From positions 4,719,501-4,783,500 of the forward strand of contig JALJCS010000035.1 in NCBI GenBank assembly GCA_023055355.1: 64,000 nucleotides of DNA, written 5' to 3'. Positions 11,137 through 23,300 of the stretch are shown in pieces. Position numbers and translations under genes: made by a program. This DNA comes from Agelaius tricolor. Its lineage: Eukaryota > Chordata > Aves > Passeriformes > Icteridae. Each line of letters opens with the position of its first letter. Within the stretch, counting starts at the first letter, position 1. The notes beneath the pieces are model-generated. The model worked only from the letters and a program-made list of their open reading frames with translations. It was not told where the DNA came from and made no database searches.

Positions 11137-11375
11137 ATCGCGCCACTCCCAAGATGGCGGCGCAGCTCTCCCGCCACTCCCAACATGGCTGCTGACAGCG
11201 CACTGCGCATGCGCTATAACCCCCGCCACCCTCGGGCCCTTCTTGAACGGCGCCACTCTCAAGATGGCGGCGGCGCGCTCTGCGCATGCCCGGTGCGCCC
11301 CGCCGCGCCCATCATGGCGGCGCGGCAGTGACCGGCCGGGCGCGGTGGGAGCGAGCGGCGGAGCGGCTCGGCGCG
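11137..11375 (+). promoter_or_regulatory. EXOC7: EXOC7 promoter, YY1 and NRF1 boxes in a CpG island
   Basis: No TATA box is seen. A 20-bp YY1-type box (core AAGATGGCGG) occurs at 11141-11160 and 11251-11270, with a mutated copy at 11172-11191 (AACATGGCTG) and a shorter one at 11311-11320 (ATCATGGCGG). NRF1-type palindromes follow two of them: TGCGCATGCGC at 11204-11214 and TGCGCATGCC at 11281-11290. This is the usual architecture of a broad, constitutively active promoter. CpG richness continues through exon 1 to about 11560. Transcription start sites cannot be fixed from sequence alone. Confidence 0.75.
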
Positions 11376-14300
11376 ATGATCCCGAGCGAGGAGGTGTCGG
11401 CCCGCAGGAGGGAGATCGAGGACAAGCTCAAGCAGGTGGGACTGGGCCTAGGACGCTCTGCGGGCGCTGCCGGGGCCTGGGGCTGGGCCCGGGCCCGCAG
11501 CCCCCTGGCGTTGCCGGGCAGACGGGGCTGTGTCTGGAGCTCCTCACCGGGCCGGGGGCGTCCCGGGACCCCTCAAGGCTCTCGTCATCCCCCTCGTGGC
11601 TTGGGACTACCCCCAGGTGCTCCTCCGAGGCCTGGTTTGCAGGGTCGGGCCATCTCTGCCCCCCGCTTTGGGCCTGGGTTTCCCCTCTCCGTTCTTGGGA
11701 GGATCCGGGGGCTCTCCCGGCAGGTGCAGCCTGTGGGAGCAGCCCTGACCCCTGACAGGCTGTAGTTCCCCCTCTGCCTGGGGCCTTTGGGGACTCAAAG
11801 CCAACCCATGCGGTCTGCTGTTCCCCCCATCTGTGGGCTTTAATGCCTTAAAACCAGCCCTCGGTGGCTGCTTTGCATTGGTCTCTTGAGTTCCCGGTGG
11901 ATTTGGGAGGTGCTAGTGCAACACCTGTGTTGTGCTGTGGCAGGGAAATGTGTGCTGAGTCGTTGTGCCTCAGTGGGAAAAGTGTTAATTTTATTTTGTG
12001 CTGATGCTCATGGCATTGAAGGTAAACAATGAATTCATAAACCCCCTGCCTCATTACAGGATGTGTCCCCACATTGGGTTACTTGCCCGGATTTCTGTTA
12101 AGAGGTGACAATGTTAAAGTGTGGCCACAGAATCAGCATCAGACCAAACATGGCTTGCAGTAGAGTTTACAAGATTGGTCAAAACCTATGTGTACTGTTT
12201 AGTGACTTAAACCTTAGTGTTCAGAATTTAAGAGTCTTTTTCTTCCATCTTGCTCACAGGAAGAAGAAACTCTGTCCTTTATCAAAGAGAGCCTCGAGAA
12301 GAGTGACCAGCTCACCAAGAACATGGTAGGGAGGTCCTGATGTTGGGCTTGGCTTTACTTTTTCTTAGATTTTTTAGGTTTATTAGTTTTCAGGGCTGTT
12401 GTTGTGCCCATCTGAGGGATGTGGAGCAATGAACCACTTTGGTTTCAGTGACTGGGCAAAGGGGAAACCTGAGAAATGCTTCAATACTGAGCTTCTCTCC
12501 TGGTCTGCTGAGGGCTCAGCTGAGCTGTTGGCATCATCTCTGCTACAGTCAGTCCTCTCTCTTGGGGAATAGGTATTATGAGACCTCAGACTAGTTTGTG
12601 CAACAGCATCATATTGTTGCTTCATAATTCAAGTTTTGTTTGGAGTTTTATTTTGCAAGTGTTCTGTGTAAAGGTAAAAAAGTAATCATTGTGTTGTAAT
12701 GGCTCATAAGCCCTCAGCTTATATACTCTGTCCAGTCTTGGTCTCAGTGCTTTAAAAAAGTCATAGAGACACCACCAGAGAAGTGTGGAAAACAAGACAT
12801 AGGAGTGAATCTCCTAGGAATTACCTTTTGGCCTGGAAAAGGTGACTCTGAGGCAGTCTTTTATGAACTTGCTGTGGTTTCCCAGCTGTCAGAAGCACTA
12901 TCACAATCCTCTTTAAAAACCAAATGTCTGATAGAAAAGAAGGTTCTCACTTGACTGGTCCTTGTGCAGCTCCTGTTTGGGTCTCAGTGTGGAGCAAAGG
13001 GGCTGCTGGTTTGTGCCTTTGCTGCTCTTTCTACATGGGGCACCTCCAGGCAGTTCCTGTGGATTTATTTTCTGTTGGTGAATAGAATTTTGCTTGTCTT
13101 TTTTGCTGTCTTGGAACATTATCTTCACTCTTTGCAATCATTTCATTTGGGATTGGCCCATCCCTCTATGGCAGGTGATCTTTTTTGTGATTGTTAATAA
13201 AAGTCAGGACATAGAGGGATGGAAACAGCTGCTAAGGAGCCATGGCAAATCAATAGCAGAGCCCAAAAATAAAAGCTAGGCTCTGAAGATCCATGACTTC
13301 CCTGCTCCAAGTCCTACCCTCTCCATAGGAAGGAAGTCCTCAGCTGTTGGTTTCTCTCTGGGTGTGTAGGTTTCAATCCTCTCCTCCTTTGAGAGCCGTT
13401 TGATGAAGCTGGAGAACTCCATCATCCCTGTCCACAAGCAGACAGAGAACCTGCAGCGCCTGCAGGAGAACGTGGAGAAGACCCTGTCCTGCTTGGATCA
13501 TGTCATCAGTTACTACCATGTGGCCAAGGACACAGAGAAGATCATCAAGGAGGGGTGAGTTGAGCAGATAAATCCTGCTGGGAGCTTCATCCTGTTGGAT
13601 TTTTGAGATAGAGGTGGGGGAGCTGACTCCACACACCCTTGGTGTGCTTGGTACCCTTCCCACACTCTTCCCTCATCCCCAGTCCACCCTGACTTGACAT
13701 TCAGCCATTTCCACAGGCAAAGACAGCTCAGACTCTGCATTGGGATCTCTTCCAGATCTTGCAGAGATGCTCCCATTGCAATCTCCATGAGCACTGGTGG
13801 CTTCTCTGTTTTCCTCTGCCCTTTTCCCAAAGGTTTTCCCTGCCCATTGAGGTTGTCACTGCATCCAGGATGTACCAGAGCTGTTCTGGAGCCTCCTGGT
13901 CTGGGAGGGTGTTGGATAACTCTTGTCTGAGATGGGATGTGCAGTTCCCTCTGCCTTCCCTCTGCAAGGCTGAGAGTTGTGTGCTGCTCCGTCATCAGTA
14001 CTTCTGCACTTGCTGTGTGGGTTGGGTATCCTGCTGTGGCACTGAGTGCAGGCAGAAGGGAATTCCATGATCTCCTCCTAGCTGAAGAAAAGGGAATTGA
14101 GATTTCCCTTGTTATTGCTATCCTGAGTCTGATTTGGTGCTTTCTTGTTATTGTGTTTGTTTGCTTCTTGGGGCACTACTTTTCATTTCTGGTTTTATTT
14201 TTAGCCCCACGGGGAGGTTGGAGGAATACTTGAATTGCATGGACAAAATCCAGAAGGCAGTGGAGTACTTCCAGGACAACAACCCCGACAGCCCGGAGCT

Positions 14301-17300
14301 GAACCGTGTGGTGGGTGATGGACCTGGAAGCTGTGGATGAGAGGGGGCACACACAGCCCTGCTGCTTGTCCCCTGCTGGGAGAGGCTGTGGGTTTGCTGC
14401 CTGGGGAAGGTGGTGTTTGGGCACAGCTGAAAGAATGATTGCTTTGGCTTCTGGGCAGAATTTCTCCTCCTGGCATTTTGCTCTCTCTCTGTTGTGCCGG
14501 GAGGACTCTGAAAGCAGCTCTTGCACCTGTGGAGGAGGAGTTGATTGAAACTCCTCCTGAGCAGCTCTTGTCAGTCCTTCAGCTGCTAGAGCAGAATGGG
14601 TGATCTGTTTAAATCCCACTTGAACAACTCCCAAGCATTTCTTAAATTTAATTCACTTTAAAAGTCTCTCAGATACAGGTGTGGTTGGACTTTGAAGCCT
14701 GCAGTACTTGGCAGTGGTTAGGAAGGATGTTCTCATGCAAAAATACTCCTGAGTGACTGATTACAGAAGTCCTGTTGCTTCTGTCCTGCTGTTTTGTGCC
14801 AGAAATCCCTCTTTGAGCGGGGCAAGGAATCCCTGGAGTCGGAATTCCGCAGCTTGATGACACGACACACCAAGCCAGTGCCACCCATCCTGATCCTGGA
14901 CCTGATCAGTGGGGATGAGGAGATGGACACGCAGGAGGAGATGTCCCTGGAGCACCTCCCGGAGAGCGTCCTGCACGACACCATTCGCATCTCGGGTTGG
15001 CTGGTGGAGAACGGCAGGAACCAAGGTGGGTGCTGCTGCCCCTTGGTCCCTGTGGCCACCTGGCAGCATGGCAGGATGAGTGTTGCCTTAGTGGCACCTT
15101 TCAGCTGAGTACTTGAGTCTTTCCAGCACCTGAAGATCCTGCTTTTTTTTTGTAGTGAGACTGAAGTGATGGTTTGTGGGTTGAACAGAATGAGCTGTGT
15201 AAACAAAGCACAAATTATGTTAATGCAAAGTCTGTCCTGTAGCAAAAATCCACTGCACTTGCACCTGTAATGCCTTGAGATGAAGCTTCAGCTATCCAGT
15301 GCTCACGTTTTATAAATGTGCAAGACACTGGGCACTTATTCCCATTTGGGAAATATTTATGACCAGAACTCTTTGTATGAAATATTACCAAGGGCAAGAC
15401 GGAAAGCAGCACAGACTTTCTTCAGTCTGTACATGTCCCCTTTCCTGTTCTGCAGCATGAAGAACTGCCTAGAGCTTTATAGTCCTTTTATTAACTTTTC
15501 CTTCAGGATTGAGTGACTTTGTAGACTTGTACAGGAAATGTGAACTTTCACATTCATGCAGCTCCAAGAATCACCCCCCACCTCACTGATTCACTCCTGA
15601 GGGGGGGATTACTGTGCCTACCAAGTGTGATGAACATCCTTAAAAGCTTCTTAGGAATTTTTCCATGATCAAAGGCAACTCATGCATACAGAGCATATTT
15701 TATTAGTCAGTTTGCATTCTGCTTTCAAATGACAATCACCTCATTAAATTCCTGAGTGCCCTGAATCCTGAAAAGTGTGTGAAGTCTCTCATGCTGGAAA
15801 CAGAGCACTTGAATTGACAATGCCTTGCACAAATATCTCCTGTCAGTTCCATCACTTGATAGTGGTGGAATTAATGTTGTGTGTGGTGGGAGGGCTGGAA
15901 TGAGGATTGCAGGGGAAGGGAGAATAAGTTTTTGAAGGAAATAGGGGATGCTCTGCGAGGGAAGGATGCTGACTTGGGGTCCCACACCAATGCTTGTAAG
16001 TCCCTGCAGGGGCACAAAGTGTCTGCTTTACCATATAGTGTTCCCTGTGTGCTTATAATCTCATTTTTACCTTGTCTCCTCAGATTTCATGACAGTTTAC
16101 TTCCAGATCCGCTCTGTGCAGCTCGACCGCTCCATCAAGGGCCTGAAGGACCATTTCCGTAAGAACAGCTCTTCCTCAGGGGTGCCATATTCCCCTGCCA
16201 TTCAGAACAAAAGGAAGGACACCCCCACCAAAAAGCCCATCAAGAGACCAGGTGAGTCCCCAAGGAGGGATCACTGCACTGGGTATTAACACATCTTCAG
16301 GCCTTCTCATTGCTGAGGTATCTCTGTGTTTAAAATGTGGTTTTAGGACATTTAGGTGAGATTTTGGAGGTAAGCACTTCTCTGCTCTGGATTCAGCATT
16401 GGGATTACAGACTCTGTCTGTCTGTCAAGCCATCGAGTCTGTTCTCTGGGTGCTGTAAAGAGAGGCCCTGTGTACATCTCCTTAACAAAGGAGATGAGTA
16501 AAAAGAAACTTGAGTGGACTGTAAAAGGATTTGATTTAGAACACCTCAGGTAAAATCCTCAGCCTTGGCATGTGGAATATGGCTGTGCCACAGCAAATAG
16601 AAAGCTCATATTTGATAAAACACCTCACATCAATTATTAGCTATGAATAAATTATTATTGTGCCTGAAAGCAAGAAGCCCCCAGGAGTTGAGATGGGGAT
16701 TAAGTAGGTGCCTACAGAAATGAGATACAGCATTGTCTGAAGTTTAAAAGGCTCTTAAAGCTCTTGCCTCAGCCTGTCTCAGGAAGAGCTATGAATGTGG
16801 CTGATGGGTTATTCCTTCTCTCCTCACAATGCAGTTTTGCTGCATTTGATGCAGCTGGTGAGATTGGTCATTCTGGAGTTCGGGAGTGGAAGGCTGGAGT
16901 TCCCCTCTCTGGAATGTGCCATCTGGTGGGAGCACAGACAGGAGGAACAGCAAAAGCCAGCACAGGGATATTGATCCTCTGTGTCCCAGCACTCTGTTGT
17001 CTCCTCTGTAACAGTGATCACATCAGAAGAGTTCATATTTCTGTAGGTTTACCTGGCCAATACTCCCCTTCCCTATTTTGTCCTGTGTTGTCCAAATACT
17101 CTTAGTGGGTTCAGGAAAAGAGTAAGAAATGTGGGTAGGGACTGGGAATGGATGGGATGGGGAAAGGGAGGAAGAAGAAATACCCATTTTAATTGTGTTG
17201 TGTTTATTTTTATAATCCTGATGTGAATGCAGTCCTCATCCCAGGTAATGTGTCTGTGTGTGTGTGTGTGTGTGCTGGCCCTGGTGCTCACTCTCTTCAC

Positions 17301-20300
17301 TTCTGTGTGTGGAGAGGCTTTGCTGGGCCTCTTCTTGCTACAGCAGAGGGTGTGCCTGGGATATTTGGAGGGGGAAGGCTGTGGCATCCAGACATCACCC
17401 CTGTAGTCTTTTAAAATCAATCTCTGCCATTGCTGCTGTGCCCTAGAGCTGTCCCTGAAAGCTGATGGAATTGATCTGTGAATTTTCCCCTGGCAGCAGA
17501 GAACCACTTGGTAAGGCTCAGAGACACTGAAAGGTGCCAGTGGGATTCTGTACTTGAGCCATAGGAAGCTCAGGTTGCAGATGCTTCAGATTTGGTCAAC
17601 ACTTCTCAGTTATCACCTGATTCTGAAAAGGTTCCTGTGTTTTTATTGCTGTGAATTCAGCATGGTCAGCAAACATTTCTGAGCAGCCTCACAAGTGATA
17701 GTATCTCCCCTGTGCTCTTAGGTAAAGAGTCAGGGATGGGGGAGATGCTTTTTTTTTATGGGCAGATTATTGAAAAATCCTGGCGATTTTTTAAGAGTTT
17801 CAGATCTTGGATGCTCCCATAGAAAGGAACCCATACATTGGAGAGCACAGGTTCCTACAAACAGGACTCCTCCAAAGTGGATGCATTTGGGCATCCAGAA
17901 TTACTTGTCATGAGGAAAGTCTCAGCTGTAGATATGCCAGAAGATTTTCATGTCTTTATGCCCAGCTCAATTGGATTTTGTGAGATGGAGCAGGTAGAGC
18001 ATGGTTTGAATGCACTAGGGAGCTGATGGTGCATGAAGGAGAGTGTCTCAAGTGATCCATTGGGCTATTGTAATGTCAAGGAAAAATAGTGGCTCATTTG
18101 TCTCAGATCTTCCTGAAGCAGACAGAGAACCAGACTGCAGCTCTTGAAGGACAGTGGGTGTTGAACCTCATACAGGAGCCATCTCTTATGTCTGCTCCAT
18201 CTCTTATGTCTGCTGAATTATACTTCAGTGAAATTAAAAATGGAGCAAAAGCGTCTTTGGTCACAGATTCACTGTTTTTTCTGCAGTTCCATTAGCTTTC
18301 AAGTACAGCTCTTGAGGTGGAGGTCTCACACCACCTTCACACTGACACAGTGGCTCTCTGCAGAGCAACATTATCTGGTGGTGTGTGAGTCCCCTGGGTT
18401 TAGCTTTTGTTCAATTTGGACAAAGGTTTTTCTCTGTTCTGTTACTTCATTTCAATAAGTAAAGCCAAGTTCTTCCAATCTGGGTTTCATAAGGGGGTTT
18501 TCTGACAGCTCCAACAAGAGACTTGATTTCCTTGGTCCTTGAGGAAGAATATCCCAGTGCACACCCCAATGCACACTTTAACCTGTTGCAAGGGGTAAAT
18601 AACAAACTAAATCTGATGTGCTATAGCTTTTTTTACCACAAAACAAAGCACAAGAGAAGCTAAAGGGAAGGTGAGGAGCAGGGTAACAAGGCAGAGATAG
18701 CCCCAGGGACTGTGTTGAATTCTAGAGAACGTGCTCCATATCCATGTGTTGTTTCAGAGGGTCTTCATCTCTCTGTTCCTGTTTTGTCTGTTGATGTACC
18801 CTGTGCTGTCTCCTGTTATTACATCATGCAGATAAAAATCTGACTGCTGGAGATGCTTCTAAAGCAGAGTTGTCTCCTTTTAAGTGACACTTGACAGGTC
18901 AAGTTGAGCTGATGATTTGTGGGCTTTTTCTGGTCTTAGTTTGATGTTTGGAATGTCAGCACTCCCTCTCAGAGAGCAGGTGTATTCAGGTTCCCAAATC
19001 ATCCTGCTGCAAACATATGTGCATCAAATAAAGTTTTTGTGATGCCTGTAGACCCTGTGCTCTCTTTTGGCTTGAGAGCAGCAGGCAGCTCAGCAGCTCT
19101 GCACTTTTGGGGAGGGATGGGGCCACCTGGCCTGGCTGCCTACAAAAGCCAGAGGGCATTGTCTGGTTTCATGCAGATTCTTGCAGCTGGTGCTTGAGAA
19201 GAGAGGATGTGTTGCCCTGCTGCTTGGATAGAAAACTGCCTAATGGAAGAGAGAAACAAGAGAATGAGTTGCATTTGAAAAAATGTCTCATGCATGCTCA
19301 AACCCCACTTCATGGAACAACTGGGCTGCAGAAGCAAAGGTTTCAGGTGTTTTTTGACCTTTGGAGGCTCTTTTCAGACTGCAGGGGAGCTCTTTATCAG
19401 TTTCCTTAGTGCTCCAGTGAGGTGGTACCTACAGGCAGGTTGAGTGGCAGAATAAAGAGCCCATTTCTGTTTCCCAGACTGATCACTGCTTGGCTTGAAT
19501 GTGATGTTTTCATTAGTAGCTGAAACACAGTCCCATTTGGTTAAGGAGCTGCTTAATAGGGGAAAACAATCCTGGAACAAAAACATTTGGCTTCCACCAG
19601 AATCCATTAAAGCCTAATTATGATGGCAAGTCAGAGGGATCCAGCAGCACTGAAGTGATGCCCCCAGACACTGAACACTCGGTGTGTGTCAGTAAACACA
19701 GGTAATTGTGCTTATGCAAATAAAATGCAGCCTAATCAGCTCCTGAAATTGAGAAAAAGAAGGAAAAAATTGAAAAAGAGAATAAACCATCAAGGGTGGG
19801 CTGTGAAAACATCCACTGCATACCTGTGGAGTGGCAGCCTGCTCACAGCAGCAGCCCTTGTACTGTCTGCTTGGTTTTCACACCAATTCACCCTCTATTT
19901 TTATTCCTTTGTATTTTTCCCGTCCCCCTAAATGCTTGAAAATGGGAAAGGTGGAAGAACAGTGCCTGAGTTGAGCTGCTCTGCAGCTGCTGGGCCATGG
20001 GAGCAGCAGTAAGGAAGAGCCCTCCTTGCTCAGAGGAGCTTGCTGGTGTGCCCAAGCTCTTGAGGTTTCTGGAAGTAGCTAGGAATAAAGTGGAGATGCA
20101 GGGTGTGAAAAGCATCAGGAAGCTTGGAAGAAGAGGCATAGCCCTCATTTGATCATCTGGCTGAAGCTTGGGAGCAAATGGATCAGCCAGCAAGGGTGTG
20201 AGACTTCCCATCCTTCCCATCTCCCAGGAGTGGGTCAGGGGGGGAGAATTTTCCTGCTAGAAGAAAGTGTTTCATGGATATGATTTTTTTTCTTTCTTTA

Positions 20301-23300
20301 CAAAGTGATTGAGAACACTCTGAGCTGGTAGAAGGACAATATTACCAGTGAAATATTACATTTTGGGAACCATGTTCTGTCATTTAGTAAGTGCACCAGG
20401 TTAAGGCAGTTTGGTAATTCAAGGGGAACCTCTCCCTCCTGTTCTCTCCCACTGTCTGGGGGACCTGAAGTTTCCTTTCCTTTGCCATAAATCCTTTTAT
20501 GGGATGAAGCTGTCCTGCACCCTGGAAGGTTGTTCCAGGGGTGTGCAGCAGTGTGTACCTGGGCTCCCTTCAGCATTTGGGCAGCCAGCACTCACTTCCA
20601 GGCTGCACTGGTGGAAGTAGAGATCTTCTGCATGTTTAAAGTATTTATTACTTTATAGCGGAAGAACAATTCTTAATTTTGGCAGCAGCATTTTTATGTT
20701 TTTTGGCTTCTTCATTTACTCAGCCCAATTCTGTTTCATTTGGGTCTCCTATAGAAACCCCTTCCACCTCCCCAAAACTTCCAGTTCCCTGTTGTGCAGG
20801 CAACAGCAAAGGTCTGCTCTGGGAGGGTGTCAGTGTGCTTGTGATAATTGTAGCTTGTTGCATGACAACTAACCTTTTAATGTGGAAACACTGCCTAGGC
20901 TTCAGTTGTCACATTAATGCTTTGTTTTGTGCTTTCCAGCTGTATATCCAGCACTGCCTTTTGTTCAGTTCTGTCTGGTTTTTGTGTGTTTAAAGTATAA
21001 ATCTTTTAACCCAGTGTTATTTTGTTTTTTCCATGGTTTTAATTGATTTGCAGTTCTTTAGAAGAGAAGTGTCTTGGGGATTAGGGTGGCTTAGTGCAAG
21101 TTACACATGGGGGGCAGCATCCATTATTCTGGGATTCCTGTGATGGGAATTGCTGCTGCAAAAAAAGCCCAGAGGTTGTCACCCTTTTACTGCTTCCTGT
21201 ACCATTCCTTGTCTTGGCTCTGGGGCTCCTGCTGGCTCTTTATTGATTATGCTCAGAAAATACCCCTCAGAAAGGTACCTCTTACTAAGTGACTGCAGCT
21301 ATGGCTCCGAGGAGCAGGCAACATGTTGCCAGACAGGAATTGTCCATATGCAAAGCCCCACTTCCACAGCTGAGGAAAAGCAGCAAACCCTCTGTGCTTG
21401 GATGCAGAGCACCAACTTCAATAAACCCTTTACACAGAAGGGAGCTTCATGCCTTCCCTTCTCTGGTTGTGTTTATCACTCAGCCATGTTGTGCTGTGTC
21501 TCCAAACTGATTCTGTATCCCTGGCTGGAATTTATGCCCCCAGCCTCAAAGCAGGGCAGCATTCTGGAAATGCCATTGTATCTGCATACTTGGACAGGAG
21601 TTTGGGGTTCACATTCCTGTGCTGAGCATCCTCATTGCTGCCCAGCATCCTCTTGCTGGGCCCAGGTGACTTGCTGGTGGAGGGCTGGTGTTCTGGGTTT
21701 GTTTTCTTTCACTCATTTTCTAGGTCTTCTTGTTTCTTCTCTCTGGTTCTGGTGACAGGCACGATCCGTAAGGCTCAGAACCTTCTGAAACAGTACTCTC
21801 AGCATGGTCTAGATGGGAAAAAGGGGGCCTCTAACCTCATTCCTATGGAAGGTAATCACAGCTCGAGCTACTTCACCCTTGACTTTCTCTGTGTATCAGC
21901 CTTGCTTTCCCAGGTGGGGCTTCCATTAGTTCAGTGCTTGGTGGAACACCATTGGATTGGGGAACCAAAGAGATGCTGGAACCAAAGCGATGGTGGAACC
22001 AAATTATTTTTGTTTTATTTATTCTATTTATTCAGAATTTACTATCTGAATTTCAAATTCTCCATAAACATGAGTAGAGGTGGAGAGGAATATTACCTTA
22101 ACATTGACCCACCACAGCCACCTGGGTAATGGAAGCTCTGCTAACATCTGCTTGTGGTGTTCCTGTTCTCTTTTCTTTTTGCCTGGACTTTGAGACATTC
22201 AGTTTCCTAGTGACCTTTCCAAACCTGATGCTGAAGTGTTGGACCACAGGTAGCTCAGTGCATTGTGCCTGTACATCTTTTCTGTGCAGACCTGCCTGAA
22301 TGGTTGACTCCTGTTTTCTGACCTCCTCTGCTCCTAGAGGTTGTGCTGGATAAGGGAGAAGATGCTTCAAAGCATCTCTAAGATATTCCTGCCTCCTGCT
22401 ATGATTCCATCCTAAGCAGGTCTCTTTGGCACCTGTGCTGTAGCTGCTAAACCCCAGATGGTGACTAACATCACTCACATGGGGGAAAATCCTCATGATG
22501 AGCAGGAGAGGGCCTTTGAGTTTGGATTTTTAATGGTTGTGGGTAAAAATTGGACTCTGATGCCTGCAATACCATTCAGAACATATGGCAGGAGGTTCAA
22601 GGGACTCTTATGGTCCAAGAAACAACTGAACTCACACTTCTCATCAGGTTTCAAAGGGTTGCTACTGCTATATAGCCCAACAAAAGGATTTGGTCAGGAA
22701 GCATTCCTGGGACTGTAGGGAAATAGATGTCCACCAGATCAAATAAGCCAGGCTTGAAGCAGCTTCCAGCCAGAGTGAGCATCCTTGCTGTGACCACCCT
22801 GGATAAATTGCGCCTTCTGTTTGTGCCGGCTGCCATCTCATAGGTCATGAGCATGACTTACGCGTTAAGCACCTTTGCGATGCCCTGGGCGACAAGCACG
22901 GGCCGGCTGTGGGTAAGTACTGGGGTGGCACTGGGAGCCAGCTGTCCCCCCTGCTTCCCTGGGCTGTGTGTTCCACTCTCATGGTGCAGCCAGGGCTGTT
23001 CCTGAAGCATGAGCCTCCTCTGGCTAAGAAGCTCTGGCTTTTCTCAGTAGAATTCACTGCTACTAATCACAACCCCAAAGCCCTCAGACAAGGAGCCCAA
23101 CTTTGTCCAGTCAAAGGTCACCATGCTGAGGGACAATTTCCTGTAGGTGGCTGCTGGCCTGTTGGTGCTGAAGCAAAGGGAGCAATGCAGCACATGCTAC
23201 AGTGCACCACTGCACAGCAGGCAGTCTGTGTCTCCTCTGCTGACCAAAACTTCTGAAATATCAACCTGAGGGACCTGTCAGCATGGGGCAGAATTGGTCA

